Source: Rhodamnia argentea
Taxonomy: Eukaryota > Streptophyta > Magnoliopsida > Myrtales > Myrtaceae
Length of the DNA stretch: 64,000 bases
NCBI RefSeq assembly: GCF_020921035.1
Contig: NC_063151.1
Coordinates: 30,076,934-30,140,933, forward strand
Reading direction: 5' to 3'
Positions 1 to 11,183 of this stretch are shown here, piece by piece. The first letter of the stretch is position 1. The number at the start of each line of letters is the position of its first letter. A model generated the notes under the pieces. The model was not told where the DNA came from. It searched no databases and was given only the letters and a program-made list of their open reading frames with translations. The translations under genes and the position numbers were made by a program.

Positions 1-2637
1 GGCATTGGATCGGAGTGATCTTCTTACTCCAGCCGAATCGCTACGGGGTGGACATGTCGGATTGTTGACCAATTTGCGTCCTAGTCGAATGAGGTGGGTC
101 CATGTGGGATCGACTCGGTCTAATAGGAAATGCGACTTTGGCTCCTTTGCACTAGAAGCGTATGCCCCTCTCGCTACAATTCAATGTCCAGACACGACGG
201 CAGATCGGGGAGAATTCAACAAGGTGTGGAAAAATCGAATAAGCCGAGCGTGCCGCTATATACGACCAAATGCAAACTGTGGTCCTTGCTCCTTAACAAT
301 TTGAGATTTGCCTATTTGGAAATTCAAGCGCCCCCGACGGATGTTGCCTCCTACAGTTGGTCTGCACTTCACTTCTTTCCAAAGACCAGGTCAATGCCAA
401 GTTTTACCGTTTCTATATAGTACGTGTCGTTAAACGAGTCAATGTCTTTTTTTTTTACCTTTTTTTTCTTTTTTGGAGTTGAGTCAATGTCTTTATTAGA
501 CGACGTTCGGAGGGTCGAGTCGAGGTGGAAGCTCTTTTCCCACTTCGGCATTTCGTCAAACGAACAGCCTACACCGTTTTTGGTTGGTTGACCATTTGCC
601 AAACTTCTTCGCGTTTTACCTAGCCGAGAATCTCAAGCGGCGCTCGATCCAGATTCTATCAACTGCCAACAGAAAAATCTAATCACGTGAATCCGCGGTC
701 CGAAACTGCTTTTGACCGTTGTTCGTGCTCCCACTGGGAAGATTCCGTGCGTTGGCCCCAGCGACCCCCCCAGTCACAGTGGTCTCCTAATTGGACTAGT
801 TGTTTCGCAGGAACTAACGCAATCCGCACGTTTTGTCTGATACCATTTAGTTAGTGTCTAATACCTTTTTTTAATCGAGCGTTCGGACAAATTCATTATG
901 GATCTGTATCGCCGCCTAACAAATAGTCTGTTTTGGACAAGCCACCACTAAACGCTCGTATTTACTGGCGACGGAGCACTTCAATTTTTCCGAAGAGGAA
1001 AACGACCCTGTTGTTTCACCTCAAATAACGAGATTCATTATATCGTCTTTCACGTCTGTTCCTTTAATTAACCAAAAAAAATAAAAAATTAAACTTACCA
1101 AAGTGGAAGAATAATGGGGAAATGACAAAACCTCCGGTTGGATACGATAAAGTATCTTTTTTCTTGACGACCATAGCTCCTAAATATTTCAAAACGTATG
1201 CATTCAGGGACACGGTCTTTACAAGATGGGAAAAAGAAACCTTTTCTTAGGAAACAAAAGGCCAAAAAAAAAAAATGAAAATGAAAAGACTATTACGTTC
1301 TTCAGAACCAGAAACATATGTATGAAGATTTTATTGACGTGGAAATGGATGCGTACCAATGGATTTTCAACGGTCAAAATCATCCGTGTAATGGAAAAGT
1401 TACGCTATGTAAGTTCTTATTAGTATTGTCATTGTTTTAGAATGAAACCTAAATCAATTGCAAGAATTGCGCTTTTGCATTTCGCGATTTTAACTAATTG
1501 ACAGTTGCATCCGAAAGTATACATTACAGTTTTATTAACAACTCAATCGAAAATCTACACCGCTTAGCCGTCTCAAAAGGGGCGAGTAAAATCCGCAACC
1601 AAAAGGGTTTTCCCTTGGAGAGTGGGTGAATTTTCTTACCCCACATGCAGATTGGGGATGGATATATAAAATTGGTTAACTTTTTATATTTTTTGCGCAA
1701 TATTAACGTGAATATTTTAGAATATTCAAACTTGAAATAATTGTCGAATGAAACAATTGAGGCAAAAAAATCCCCATGTCCGCACTAGGGGTACATAATT
1801 TGCCTCTTGCGAGGCACCATATTGGGATGTAACTCCTATACTTGCCCTGTCCCATTATTATTTCTACTCGAAAATGTAATTATGTATATTTAGATGATAT
1901 CGATGAGTCTAATCGATTCAAACAGCTTTATCGGTTCAGTGAAATTAAAGAACATTTATGTTTGAATTTTTTTTTTCTCCCCAATTCGAGAAATAAAGGT
2001 TTAGAGATTCTCCTCCAATATTAATTTCCTGATCATAACAATTACCCCCCAAAAAGCGAAATGCGTACGTGGTGATAAATCCACCGAAACATCGGACTCG
2101 GCCAAATCCACACTGTCGTTTGACCAAAAAAAAAAAAAGGAAAACAAATCACCCCAGTCGTCCCAGCTATTTCTTGGGCCTCACTCAATTCCACGCGCGT
2201 CGTCCCCGATCGCGTCGTTCAGCAACAAATGCAAGTGCAAATGCAACCGCGTAATGAAACACGTCACGGCCACACGACTCCAAGTCATCTCCTCTGTCCG
2301 TTTGACTCGCCGTTACTTGTTAGGCACTCCCCCGGCACATTGCTGCGTTAGCTGACGGAAAAGCGCAGGTTGTCAGACGGCGACTCCATCTTCTCCGTCA
2401 ATCCCCTCGTGAGCCGTGACGATTTTCCTTTTTTGTTTTTTGGTCGATGCCGTGACGACTTGGCTCACGCCATTTCTCTGTTAAATATCTGTCTTGTCTC
2501 CCTACCCATTCATTTCACTCCCGCGTGGAGCTCGCGTCCTCTCTCTCTCTTCTCTCTCTCTGTCTCTCTGCTCTCGAACCTTCGCAACGCAAAATCGCGG
2601 TCATCATCCTCGCCGTCACCGACTAGACAATCTGGAA
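1..2637. other. AT-rich intergenic region, no gene seen
   Basis: I see no conserved protein, tRNA or rRNA here. The open frames are short, low-complexity and lack recognisable domains. Homopolymer A and T runs are common. The last 150 bases, around 2535-2580, are rich in CT dinucleotides and probably form the 5' untranslated leader of the gene at 2638; CT-rich leaders are common in plants. Confidence 0.6.
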
Positions 2638-3246
2638 ATGGGCGGGTGCTTCTCGCAGGACCTGGAAGACGACTCAGTGCGGCCGGCACGGGCGGCCCGG
2701 GTGATCTCCATCAGCGGCGAGCTGCACGAGTACAGCGTCCCGATCAGAGTCTCGCAGGTCCTCGAATCCGAGAGCTCCTCCTCCTCGTCTTCTTCTTCGG
2801 GCTTCGTCTGCAACTCCGACTCGCTGTATTACGAGGAGTTCATCCCGGTCCTGGCCAACGAGGACGAGCTCGTGCAGAATCAGATCTACTTCGTGCTCCC
2901 CAAGTCGAAGCTCCAGCACCGCCTGACGACCTCGGACATGGCGGCCCTTGCCGTGAAGGCGAGCGTCGCGATGCAGAAGGCTTCGAAGAAAGGCGGGGGC
3001 CGGCGGCGGAGGAAGACGCAGATCGCGCCCGTTCTGGTCGTTAATCAGAGAGCCATTTCGGACTACAGCGAGTTCAACGAGCACGAGGTCAAGAGGTACG
3101 GCAACAGGATCGAGAAGGCAGCTCCGGCGTTGTCCAGGTCCGGATCGGTCAGGAAATTGCAGAGGCAATCTTCACGGAGGTTGAAGACGGCGGTTCGTTC
3201 GTTTAGAATTAGGCTGAGCACAATCGAGGAAGCGGGTATAGATTAA
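2638..3246 (+). CDS. PADRE (DUF4228) domain protein
   Basis: Intronless, 202 aa. The start is the first ATG of the frame; the frame stays open upstream but only through the CT-rich leader without an ATG. The protein begins MGGCFS, a good N-myristoylation plus cysteine acylation signal, so membrane attachment is likely (inference). Residues about 20-110 carry the PADRE pattern: VISISGELHEY, then VPIRVSQVL, a serine run (about 44-52), DSLYYEEFIPVL and an NQIYFVLP strand followed by LTTSDMAALAVKAS. The C-terminal half is basic, with a GRRRRK cluster that could act as a nuclear signal, and is probably disordered. PADRE genes are known mainly as pathogen- and abiotic-stress-induced; the biochemical function is unknown. 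GC-rich coding against AT-rich flanks is normal for an intronless plant gene. Family call is firm; the exact orthologue is not. Confidence 0.88.
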   Translation: MGGCFSQDLEDDSVRPARAARVISISGELHEYSVPIRVSQVLESESSSSSSSSSGFVCNSDSLYYEEFIPVLANEDELVQNQIYFVLPKSKLQHRLTTSDMAALAVKASVAMQKASKKGGGRRRRKTQIAPVLVVNQRAISDYSEFNEHEVKRYGNRIEKAAPALSRSGSVRKLQRQSSRRLKTAVRSFRIRLSTIEEAGID

Positions 3247-4511
3247 TAACGATCCTGGGATGATGGTTCGTTCATTACGAACAACATTGATGAATGATGT
3301 TGATGATGATGATTCATTTCGGATTTGTAGGTTCGCTTCTTTTCTCCATGTAATTATCGCATTGTTTGTCTCCTGTAGAAAGAAGGAACAGAGAGATTGT
3401 TCACATTTAACCATTGGTTCCAATGTGACGAAGTTTTTGATCACTCCACCGATTCCTACTTTGATTTTCGTCGTTCTCTCGTTGAAACGCGATCGATGAA
3501 CAGAATCTGATTGGAAGGTATCCTGGCTTCGGCATGGTCTTCTGTGTTCGAGAAAGAAGCTTGCTCGGTTTCTCAGCAGACTCTCTCCAACAAAAAAGTG
3601 CAGAAATGCTGCAGAACTCGTGAGCGGCAGCTTTGGCAACGCGTTTTCTTTCTCGTTTTTTTTTTGGCTGGTCCGTGAGGAAAGAATAAATCATTTTTTT
3701 ATTTTAACTATGAAGTTTCATGTATGGTTGGAGATTATTGGAGAATTTTCACAAGATCGCCTTCGCTTCGCCCGTACAATTCATCCGCACGAGATGATCG
3801 AATCGTTGCACAGTCACACTCGAATCAAGAGACATTCCTTATGAAAGATCGGCAAAGACAATAAAGGGAGAGAAAGAAATCCGCTGTTATTTGAATTCGT
3901 ACAGGGTTTTCCGAAAGATGAGCTGATGATCATAAAAGTTGGCACAACGGGATGAGAAGATCATTCACTTCTCGGTGTCAGGTCATTCTAATAACGACCC
4001 AAAAGCGTTTCACCTGAGTCAACGAGGCGATCGCGACTTTTGCTTTCATCTCGGAGGACAACCTCTCTTTGTGGTGGTTATAATCTTAATCCTCCTGTCG
4101 ACCAATAAAAAAAAAAAAAAAACTTAATCCTCCTGTGCTAGGATAATTAGTTGCACGCGTGCCGTTAATCAACCCTTTCTTTGAACGAGTCAAACTAGCA
4201 AAAGCAGGACGTATGGCTTAGCATCGGTAATCACTTTACTTAAAGGCCATAGGCTCTGTTATATTCGAAGATTTAGATGGGTCAGGATGCTTGCGCTCGT
4301 TGATGTTACGGAAAAACTCTATTGATCTTGCATAGGGGCACTATCATCCGAACATCGACGGTGGTTTGGTCATGATCTCCCTGCTTTCCTGTGATTTTGG
4401 AGGAAGTATCTTCTGTAAATATTCGCTACTGGATGATTGTGTGGTAAATCAAGCCAACGACTTCACTATAAAATTGCTGAAACCTACCTCACCACCAATC
4501 AACCTCTCCCG

Positions 4512-5078
4512 ATTACGGAAAAAAGTACCAAAAACTCCTTTAACGTATTGTAATTTTGACAATTCATTCCTAAAATTTTAAATTTTACCAATTGAGTCAT
4601 AATTTTTTTTTGACAATTTATCAATTAATAGATTCGGGTTAATTTTGATCGGAAATCACCGATGTGAACCCCAACCATCGTACATGACATGACCAATGCT
4701 AACGTTAGCTGCGAGCGAGGCAATCTCATTAGACATGGGCAAGGCAATCCTTGCCCAAATCTAACGAGGACCACAACAATCGTTGGCTGCGAGCAAGGCG
4801 GTCCTTGCCCATATTTTGTGAGGGTCATTCTTTTGCCTACAACCAGCTAGGGCTTGCTGGCCCTTGCTAACCAAAATGAAAGAAAAAATAGAGAGAAAAT
4901 TTAAATAAAATGTTAAAAACATAGTTAGCGCGGGTCATAGTCAATTGGCCGAGTGACCTTCATTGACAAAACTTCAAAATGTTAATGACTAAATTGTCAT
5001 ATTTGAAAGGGTTGTGATTGAGTTGGCACAAAGATCATATATTTGAAGCTTTTTTGGCAATTTTCTTCTTGGTTATTA
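4512..5078. mobile_element. Old TIR element with GC-rich core (MULE/MITE-like)
   Basis: The left end reads as GTACCAAAAACTCCTTTAA-type sequence and the right end is its imperfect reverse complement (…GCTTTTTTGGCAATTTTC). Both ends match the termini of the better preserved element at 6589-7478. The core (about 4650-4870) is GC-richer and contains repeated GCTGCGAGC and CCTTGCCC motifs. A 25-base direct repeat with about two mismatches (4486-4510 and 5089-5113) flanks the element, longer than a normal Mutator target duplication. Boundaries are approximate. Confidence 0.5.
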
Positions 5079-6588
5079 GATGCAGCTCACCTCACCACCA
5101 ATCAACTGCTCCCAAATATTGTATTCAATTCACTCAGGGCATCATGATTGTTGACATAGGATGTGGAAGTGGATTCGGACTCAATCGACATTAATCACTA
5201 CAATCAATATACCCTGTCAATTCACAATTCATCTTCGATATATTTACATTTTTGAGATACAAATTCTTGTTTAGATTTCATTAGAGGATCGTAGTGTACA
5301 AACATCGGCAATGTGTCGTTTTCATCGGTGAAAAAAAAAAGGCTCAAACGCTTTGATTCCTCTTTAAGACATGATCGTTTTGTAATTTAGTAACATTACT
5401 ATGTGCTCTCGACAACGACAACAGGAATGTCTTTAGCGTCACATTGAGTCAATCCACCTTAAAGCAAAGCTGCATCTGTACCCTTTGTCCCCACAGGTTG
5501 GCCACCGAAACTTCGTGTAACGAATTAATTAGTATTTGGGATGCGTTTAGTTTGGCATTTGGAGAAAGACATCGGCTAAATACAAAGGTCTTTAGCCTAA
5601 ATAGCTTTGGAAAAATGCAAGATCGTTTGATACGTGTGTATTGGTGTATTTCTTTGTAAAGCAATTTTAAGGTGAGAAAGGAAAAAAAAAAAAAAAAGGG
5701 CAACGAAGAAGCGAGCATAAGGAAGAATGCAAGGAAGAAGGCGACCAGTAATTTTTTAAGGCAAAAGCCGAATACACGTCTATCAGGGACAATATTGAAA
5801 ATAATAAAAAAGCCTTTAAACCCTCACAATTGCATTTTGAAAATGCTGAAAGTCCAAAGTAAGTCCATCTCTCTTGGACTTTTAGCTTTCTCAATATTAA
5901 TATTTGGCCGATAGATTTTCAAACAAATTTGCCAAACATCTCATATTTTTCTCAAGGGCTTTAAAATCCCGCCAGAAAAGCTAAAACAAATGCACTTGAT
6001 GTGCTGTGAAACCTACAAAAAAAAATTGTTGTTGCTTCCTTGACGACCATCCCCAAATTACAAGTCACACGTGCAACTCCGAACGATAAACATTTTTCCA
6101 CGCCGCACGTGCAACTCCAAACGCAAACGGCAAACTATCAGTGTCACGTCCAATCTCTTCTTTCTCTTCTTTTCCCCCATTTATTTGTCGTAGGGATGCA
6201 AACTTCTTAATTAGCTTACTTTACAAAAAGGAAAAGAAAAAAAAATCTCATTAATCCTCATTGGCTATCCAAACATAATGCTACAGCTAAGAAAATGACT
6301 TACATTCGATTTTCGCCATGTATCTAGTGGATACATTATTCATCTGGGTATTTCCAATTTATTGATTCCATTTTTATCCAAAGATATTCGAAATTGCGAG
6401 ATGCTATATCAGAGTTTCAATTCACAATTTTCGATCGCCACTTATTTTTCATTGTTATTTCATACCGACATGAATAAGTGAGGCATGAATAATTTTGACA
6501 AGTTATGAAGATACCCTAAACTAGAGAGGGTGATATCAACCTAACAATATTGCTAATCATCGTAATTGAGTGGACATGTAGAATTAGG

Positions 6589-7478
6589 GAAAAAATTACC
6601 AAAAAAGTCATAAATCTATTACAATTGTGTCAATTCGGTCATAAGCCTTTTTTTTTTACTAATTCAGTCTTAAACATTTTACAATTGTGCCAATTCAGTC
6701 CATTCGGCCAAATTTGATCGGCCAAGTCTGAAGTGGACATTGTCCGGCGCCGGCCTTCCGGTGACGTAATATTTTAATAATTTTTTTGAATATTTTATTT
6801 TATATTTTATTTTTTTTTTTTTTTTTTTCCACTATTGTTTTTCGTCCCCGAGATCTGTTCTTCTTGCTCCCAGAGATTGAAGATGACGATCGTCTTCCCA
6901 TCTCTTCCTCGCAGCGCCTCCATCATCCTTAGGCATTCGGTATCGGCAAACCGGACAAGTCCTCGGGCTCGACCTAGCGATCGCAGAGCGAGGCGGGTTG
7001 AGACACCCCTCTCCTCCCTCGCCTTCGTCGTTGTTGTCCTCCCATCTCTCCCTCGTGGCAGCTCCTTCATGCTCGGGCATCTAGTACCGGCACCCTTGCC
7101 AGCGACCACGAAGGTGACCTTCATTGAAGGCCCGTTGCCTCCGAATCAACTTCTCGGTCACGAGATGAAACGATTCGAGTGAGATCGTTCATGGTCATCG
7201 TCATCTTCACCGGGAGGAAGCATAGCTGTCTCTAGGAAAGAAGAATAGTAGAGGGGAAAAATGAAAAATAAAACATTTCGAAAATATTATTAGAATATTA
7301 AGTTGTCGGAAGGCCCGTGCCGAACGGCATCCATGTCGGTGTTGGCGGCTAAATTTGGCGGATGGATTTGAATTGACACAATTGCAAAAGGTTTATGACC
7401 GAATTGACAAAAAAAAAAGGTTTGGGACTGAATTGACACAATTGTAATAAGTTTAAGACTTTTTTGGTAATTTTCCCC
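6589..7478. mobile_element. Non-autonomous Mutator-like element with 9-bp TSD
   Basis: 890 bp. Both ends carry long terminal inverted repeats (roughly 150-190 bp, imperfect) beginning AAATTACCAAAAAAGTC and continuing with ACAATTGTGTCAATT motifs. The element is flanked by a perfect 9-base direct duplication AGAATTAGG at 6580-6588 and 7479-7487, the hallmark of Mutator-type insertion. The core (about 6840-7230) is GC-rich, open on both strands for over 80 codons, and contains an internal duplication (about 6893-6955 repeated at about 7037-7099). No transposase is encoded. The core could be captured host DNA (Pack-MULE) but I recognise no protein in it. Confidence 0.85.
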
Positions 7479-8015
7479 AGAATTAGGAAGATGAGAACAC
7501 CGCAAATTTCATCACATTAATTGAAAAAGGTTGTTGGGAAATTTTTTTTTTTTTTGCTTTAACAAATGGGTTTGTTGGAATTTTAGTTATAGCCACTGTC
7601 AGAAAACGTGCATCAGCCACGACTAAGATTTTTTGTTTTTTTTTTTTGGCTCAATAGCCACGACAAAGTTGAACGAGCAATTAATGACAAATGAATCTCT
7701 ATAAAATATAGATTTAGAGAAAATGTTTATTTTCCTGAGAAATTATGGCAGAAAACGAGGGGATTCCTTTGCTTTTCAAACAGCCTAATGCAAACCCGCG
7801 CGAAGCGAAACGCACATGAACATCAGAGATTCAGCGCCGAGATGATGGGCGTCGCGTCGCCACCTGGTCCGTACAGTCGTACGCCACCGCCACGAAAAGA
7901 GCTGAGATCACAAGAAGCTTCTAGAGCAGCATCACATCCCTCTCTGAACCATAGAGCTTCTGTTCTGTGGACACCGAGCTTCTAGGGTTTTCCCTCTTCT
8001 CCGCTATCTCGATCG

Positions 8016-11000
8016 ATGATGGGAAAAACGGTACTTCTTTTGCATTTGCTTATTCGCTCTCGTCGCCGATTGACCTCGCTGTTTCGATGCATCGACGTCC
8101 CTGAAATGCGTGGCTCGTTTTCTCAAATTCAGGACGAGGAAGAAGCAGTCGTTCTGAGGCAGTTGGAGGAGTCGGTGGATGCCCATCCAGACGACCCCGA
8201 GCTTCGCTTCCAACTTGTAATTCTGCTTGCTTGTTTTCGTCTTCGATTTGGCGTTGGTCTTTGTTGTTCCTGGTTCTTGAGTTGCGGGTTTTTGTTGGTA
8301 ATTCGACGTCAGGGACTGTGTTTATGGGAGAGAGCAGCGGGTTTGAAAGAGAAAATGGAGAGAGCGGCAGAGCATTTCGTGAAATCGGCTAAATTGGACC
8401 CTAACAATGCGACTGCGTTCAAATATTTGGGCCATTACTATGGTAGAGTGGCCTCTGATGGTGCTCAGAGAGCTGTCAAGTGTTACCAGAGAGCCGTTGT
8501 TCTCAACCCGGATGACCAAGAATCTGGGGTAATCTATTTGCATATTTATAGTTTCGTATTTTGCTCTGGGATGTGTTTCATTTATTGCTCATATCGTGGT
8601 GATATGTCATGTTGTAATAAACTTAAGCAAAATTGCGCAGCCTCAGTTTTTTCCTAGTAAAGCTATGTAGCGGTGACTGGTGATTAATTATTGGCTAGGG
8701 ATTGGCTGAATTCGTATGGGCATTTACCTGACATACTGTTCTCCTTTAATTTTTGGATTCCGATGAACTCTGCGTGGATATGCGAATGCTTGCAATTAGG
8801 AGGCATTATGTGATTTGTTGGACGAAGGAGGAAAGGAAACTTTGGAAGTGGCAGTTTGCAAAGAAGCATCGGAGAAGTCGCCAAGGGCTTTCTGGGCTTT
8901 TCGAAGATTGGGTTATCTGCAGGTTTTACATTTTCTTCTCTTATTCCTTTCGAGGCAAGAATTTTAAGTACAGGAATATTTACTTGTTTGGTTACTCCTT
9001 TTATTTTGCCTTCATGTACTTTTTGGCAGGTTCATCAAAAGAGATGGTCTGAGGCTGTGCCGAGTCTTCAACATGCTATTCGAGGCCACCCTACCTGTTC
9101 TGATTTGTGGGAAGTATGTATCCTCTCTTTCGTTCTTTGATAAGGTTTTGAATCTTTTTAATAATGATTTGTTATTTTGCACATCTTCATTGATTCTATT
9201 TGACTTAATTGTAGGCATTGGGTCTTGCATATCAGCGTTTAGGCATGTATACTGCTTCCATTAAGGTCAGGTTATCTTTTCTACAGATGCGTCACATTTC
9301 TATTCCTTATGTTTTGGTAGAAGTTGCCTGTCCAATTGTTTCGCTACTCGATTAAGTGAAAAGTATGATTGTACTTCCTGTTTACCTGTTGGGCGATCAA
9401 CTCACAGAGTACAATTTGAAGTTTTGGCTCCGGTGTTTCGTGACTTTTGTTTACTTGACTCTGGATTTTGTAGAATCATGAGCGTACAGCGAGTCGTGAC
9501 TATAGGCATTTTCTTTTTCCTTGGTGAGGTGTGCTTAAAGAAAGAAATATTCAGCTTTGATTATAGTCATTTAGGAATGGTTAATATTCAAGGAAATTCT
9601 GAGATGATTTTCCTGATGGCCATCTTGATTATGCAACTGACACATTTCTGTCATTCATTGCTCATTCCCTCCTCTCCTCAGACTGAGTGTCCTTTGTGCT
9701 GCAATTTACTTTCAGACTTATTGTTGATCTTGGCCTGGCATTGTACAGTCTTATGGGCGGGCCATTGAACTGGAAGAAACCAGGGTTTTTGCCCAGATTG
9801 AAAGTGGAAACATCTTCATGATGCTTGGTTCTTTTAGAAAGGTATAAGGAATTAATCGCATCTGCTTCTGCATACAAATAGCAATCCATAGATGATGGAT
9901 TGTGCTTATATACTCACACATCTTTTCTGTGCTACTCGTGTAGCTTGTAAGATTGTTTAATTTGAAAATCTGAATCATGAAATGAAATCCACACGACCAA
10001 CGCTTGAACTATTTGATTCTTGTCTAGATACTCTTGCATTAAGCTCAAAGCTTAATTTGATGCTTGCACATTGACTACTATATTTTTTTTTTTGGTTCCG
10101 CGTATTTTTCTACATTAACATATTGGACTAACAATGTCGAGCCAGATGGAATATATCTTATATCTCTCAGACAAATATTGTCGAGAACTTTTTGTATTTT
10201 AGTACTAGGGAATGATGGATAGTTTAGAATCTTTTATCTTCTGATTGTAATTTGTAATGTCCTCCAATCAGATAGATTTTTATGAGGAACATAAGTGGAA
10301 GTGTAAGAGAAAAAGCAGAAGCAAGTGGGGCCATTTATACTGGACTTGGGTCATAACATGATGGCACAATTGAGGCATCAAAAGTGATAATATTGTTAAT
10401 ATCATTGTTTCATCCTCAATGTCTCAACCGCTTTATTGAATGTTTATTTAGCCATTTATTTTGGCCGAATATTGTCTCGAATTAGTTGATTCAGAAATCA
10501 CAGGGTTCTGGTCTGTCTGGACTGTGGAAAATTTACTTTTTTGCTTGAAATCTCTGTATATTTTTTTATATGTTCTATCGCTCCACTTTTGTTTTCAAGG
10601 GAATTGAACAATTTCGGCAAGCTCTGGACATTTCACCTGAAAATTTGTCGGCATACTATGGACTCTGTTCTGGCCTGCTTGGTCTGGCAAAAGAATGTAT
10701 CAACACAGGAGCGTTTACATGGGCTGCTTCACTCTTGGAGGTTAATTTGTCCTGCAATTCCTGTATCACTTTCCTCGTTGGAGCTTTACCTGTTAAAAAA
10801 TGAGAGGCGAAAAGAACTTTCCCCGCTAATTGCAGGAGGCATCGAAAGTTGCAAATGTGAGTACTCAACTTACTGGAAATGAATCATCTCTTTGGAAGAT
10901 GTATGGTGATATTCAGGTTAGGCAATCTAATTCATTGGGTTCTGCTTTGTTTGGTCTCTTTAGCTAAATAGTAAATAGACAGTTTGACGGTGCAGGAAGA

Positions 11001-11138
11001 CCTAGTCTGGAATTAGTTGCAATATGGGGCTTGGGCTATTTGATGATTTACTATTGATGGTTGATTGTTTGGCTTGCCAATTATTAGATATGTATATACT
11101 TGTTCTTGGTACTGATTGAACATGGACTTCATCTTCAT

Positions 11139-11183
<45 letters not shown>

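Larger units (their letters stand above)
3247..8015. other. Intergenic region with TIR elements
   Basis: No gene seen between the PADRE gene and SKI3. An AATAAA-type motif lies near 3860, a possible polyadenylation signal for the PADRE gene. The rest is AT-rich and holds the TIR elements listed separately at 4512-5078 and 6589-7478. A weaker inverted similarity (about 5535 against about 5945, both with a GATG...TTGGCA end) may be a decayed MITE. Confidence 0.55.

Noticed and set aside
5..420. Open frames of 96-99 codons at the window start
   Set aside because: Overlapping frames with no domain, no neighbouring exons and no codon-use signal.
2370..3168. Long plus and minus open frames overlapping the PADRE gene
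   Set aside because: They are alternative-frame shadows of the 2638-3246 gene; only that frame has family motifs.
6807..7182. Overlapping open frames on both strands at about 6.8-7.2 kb
   Set aside because: They lie inside the Mutator-like element core; no recognisable domain, so treated as element interior rather than a gene.
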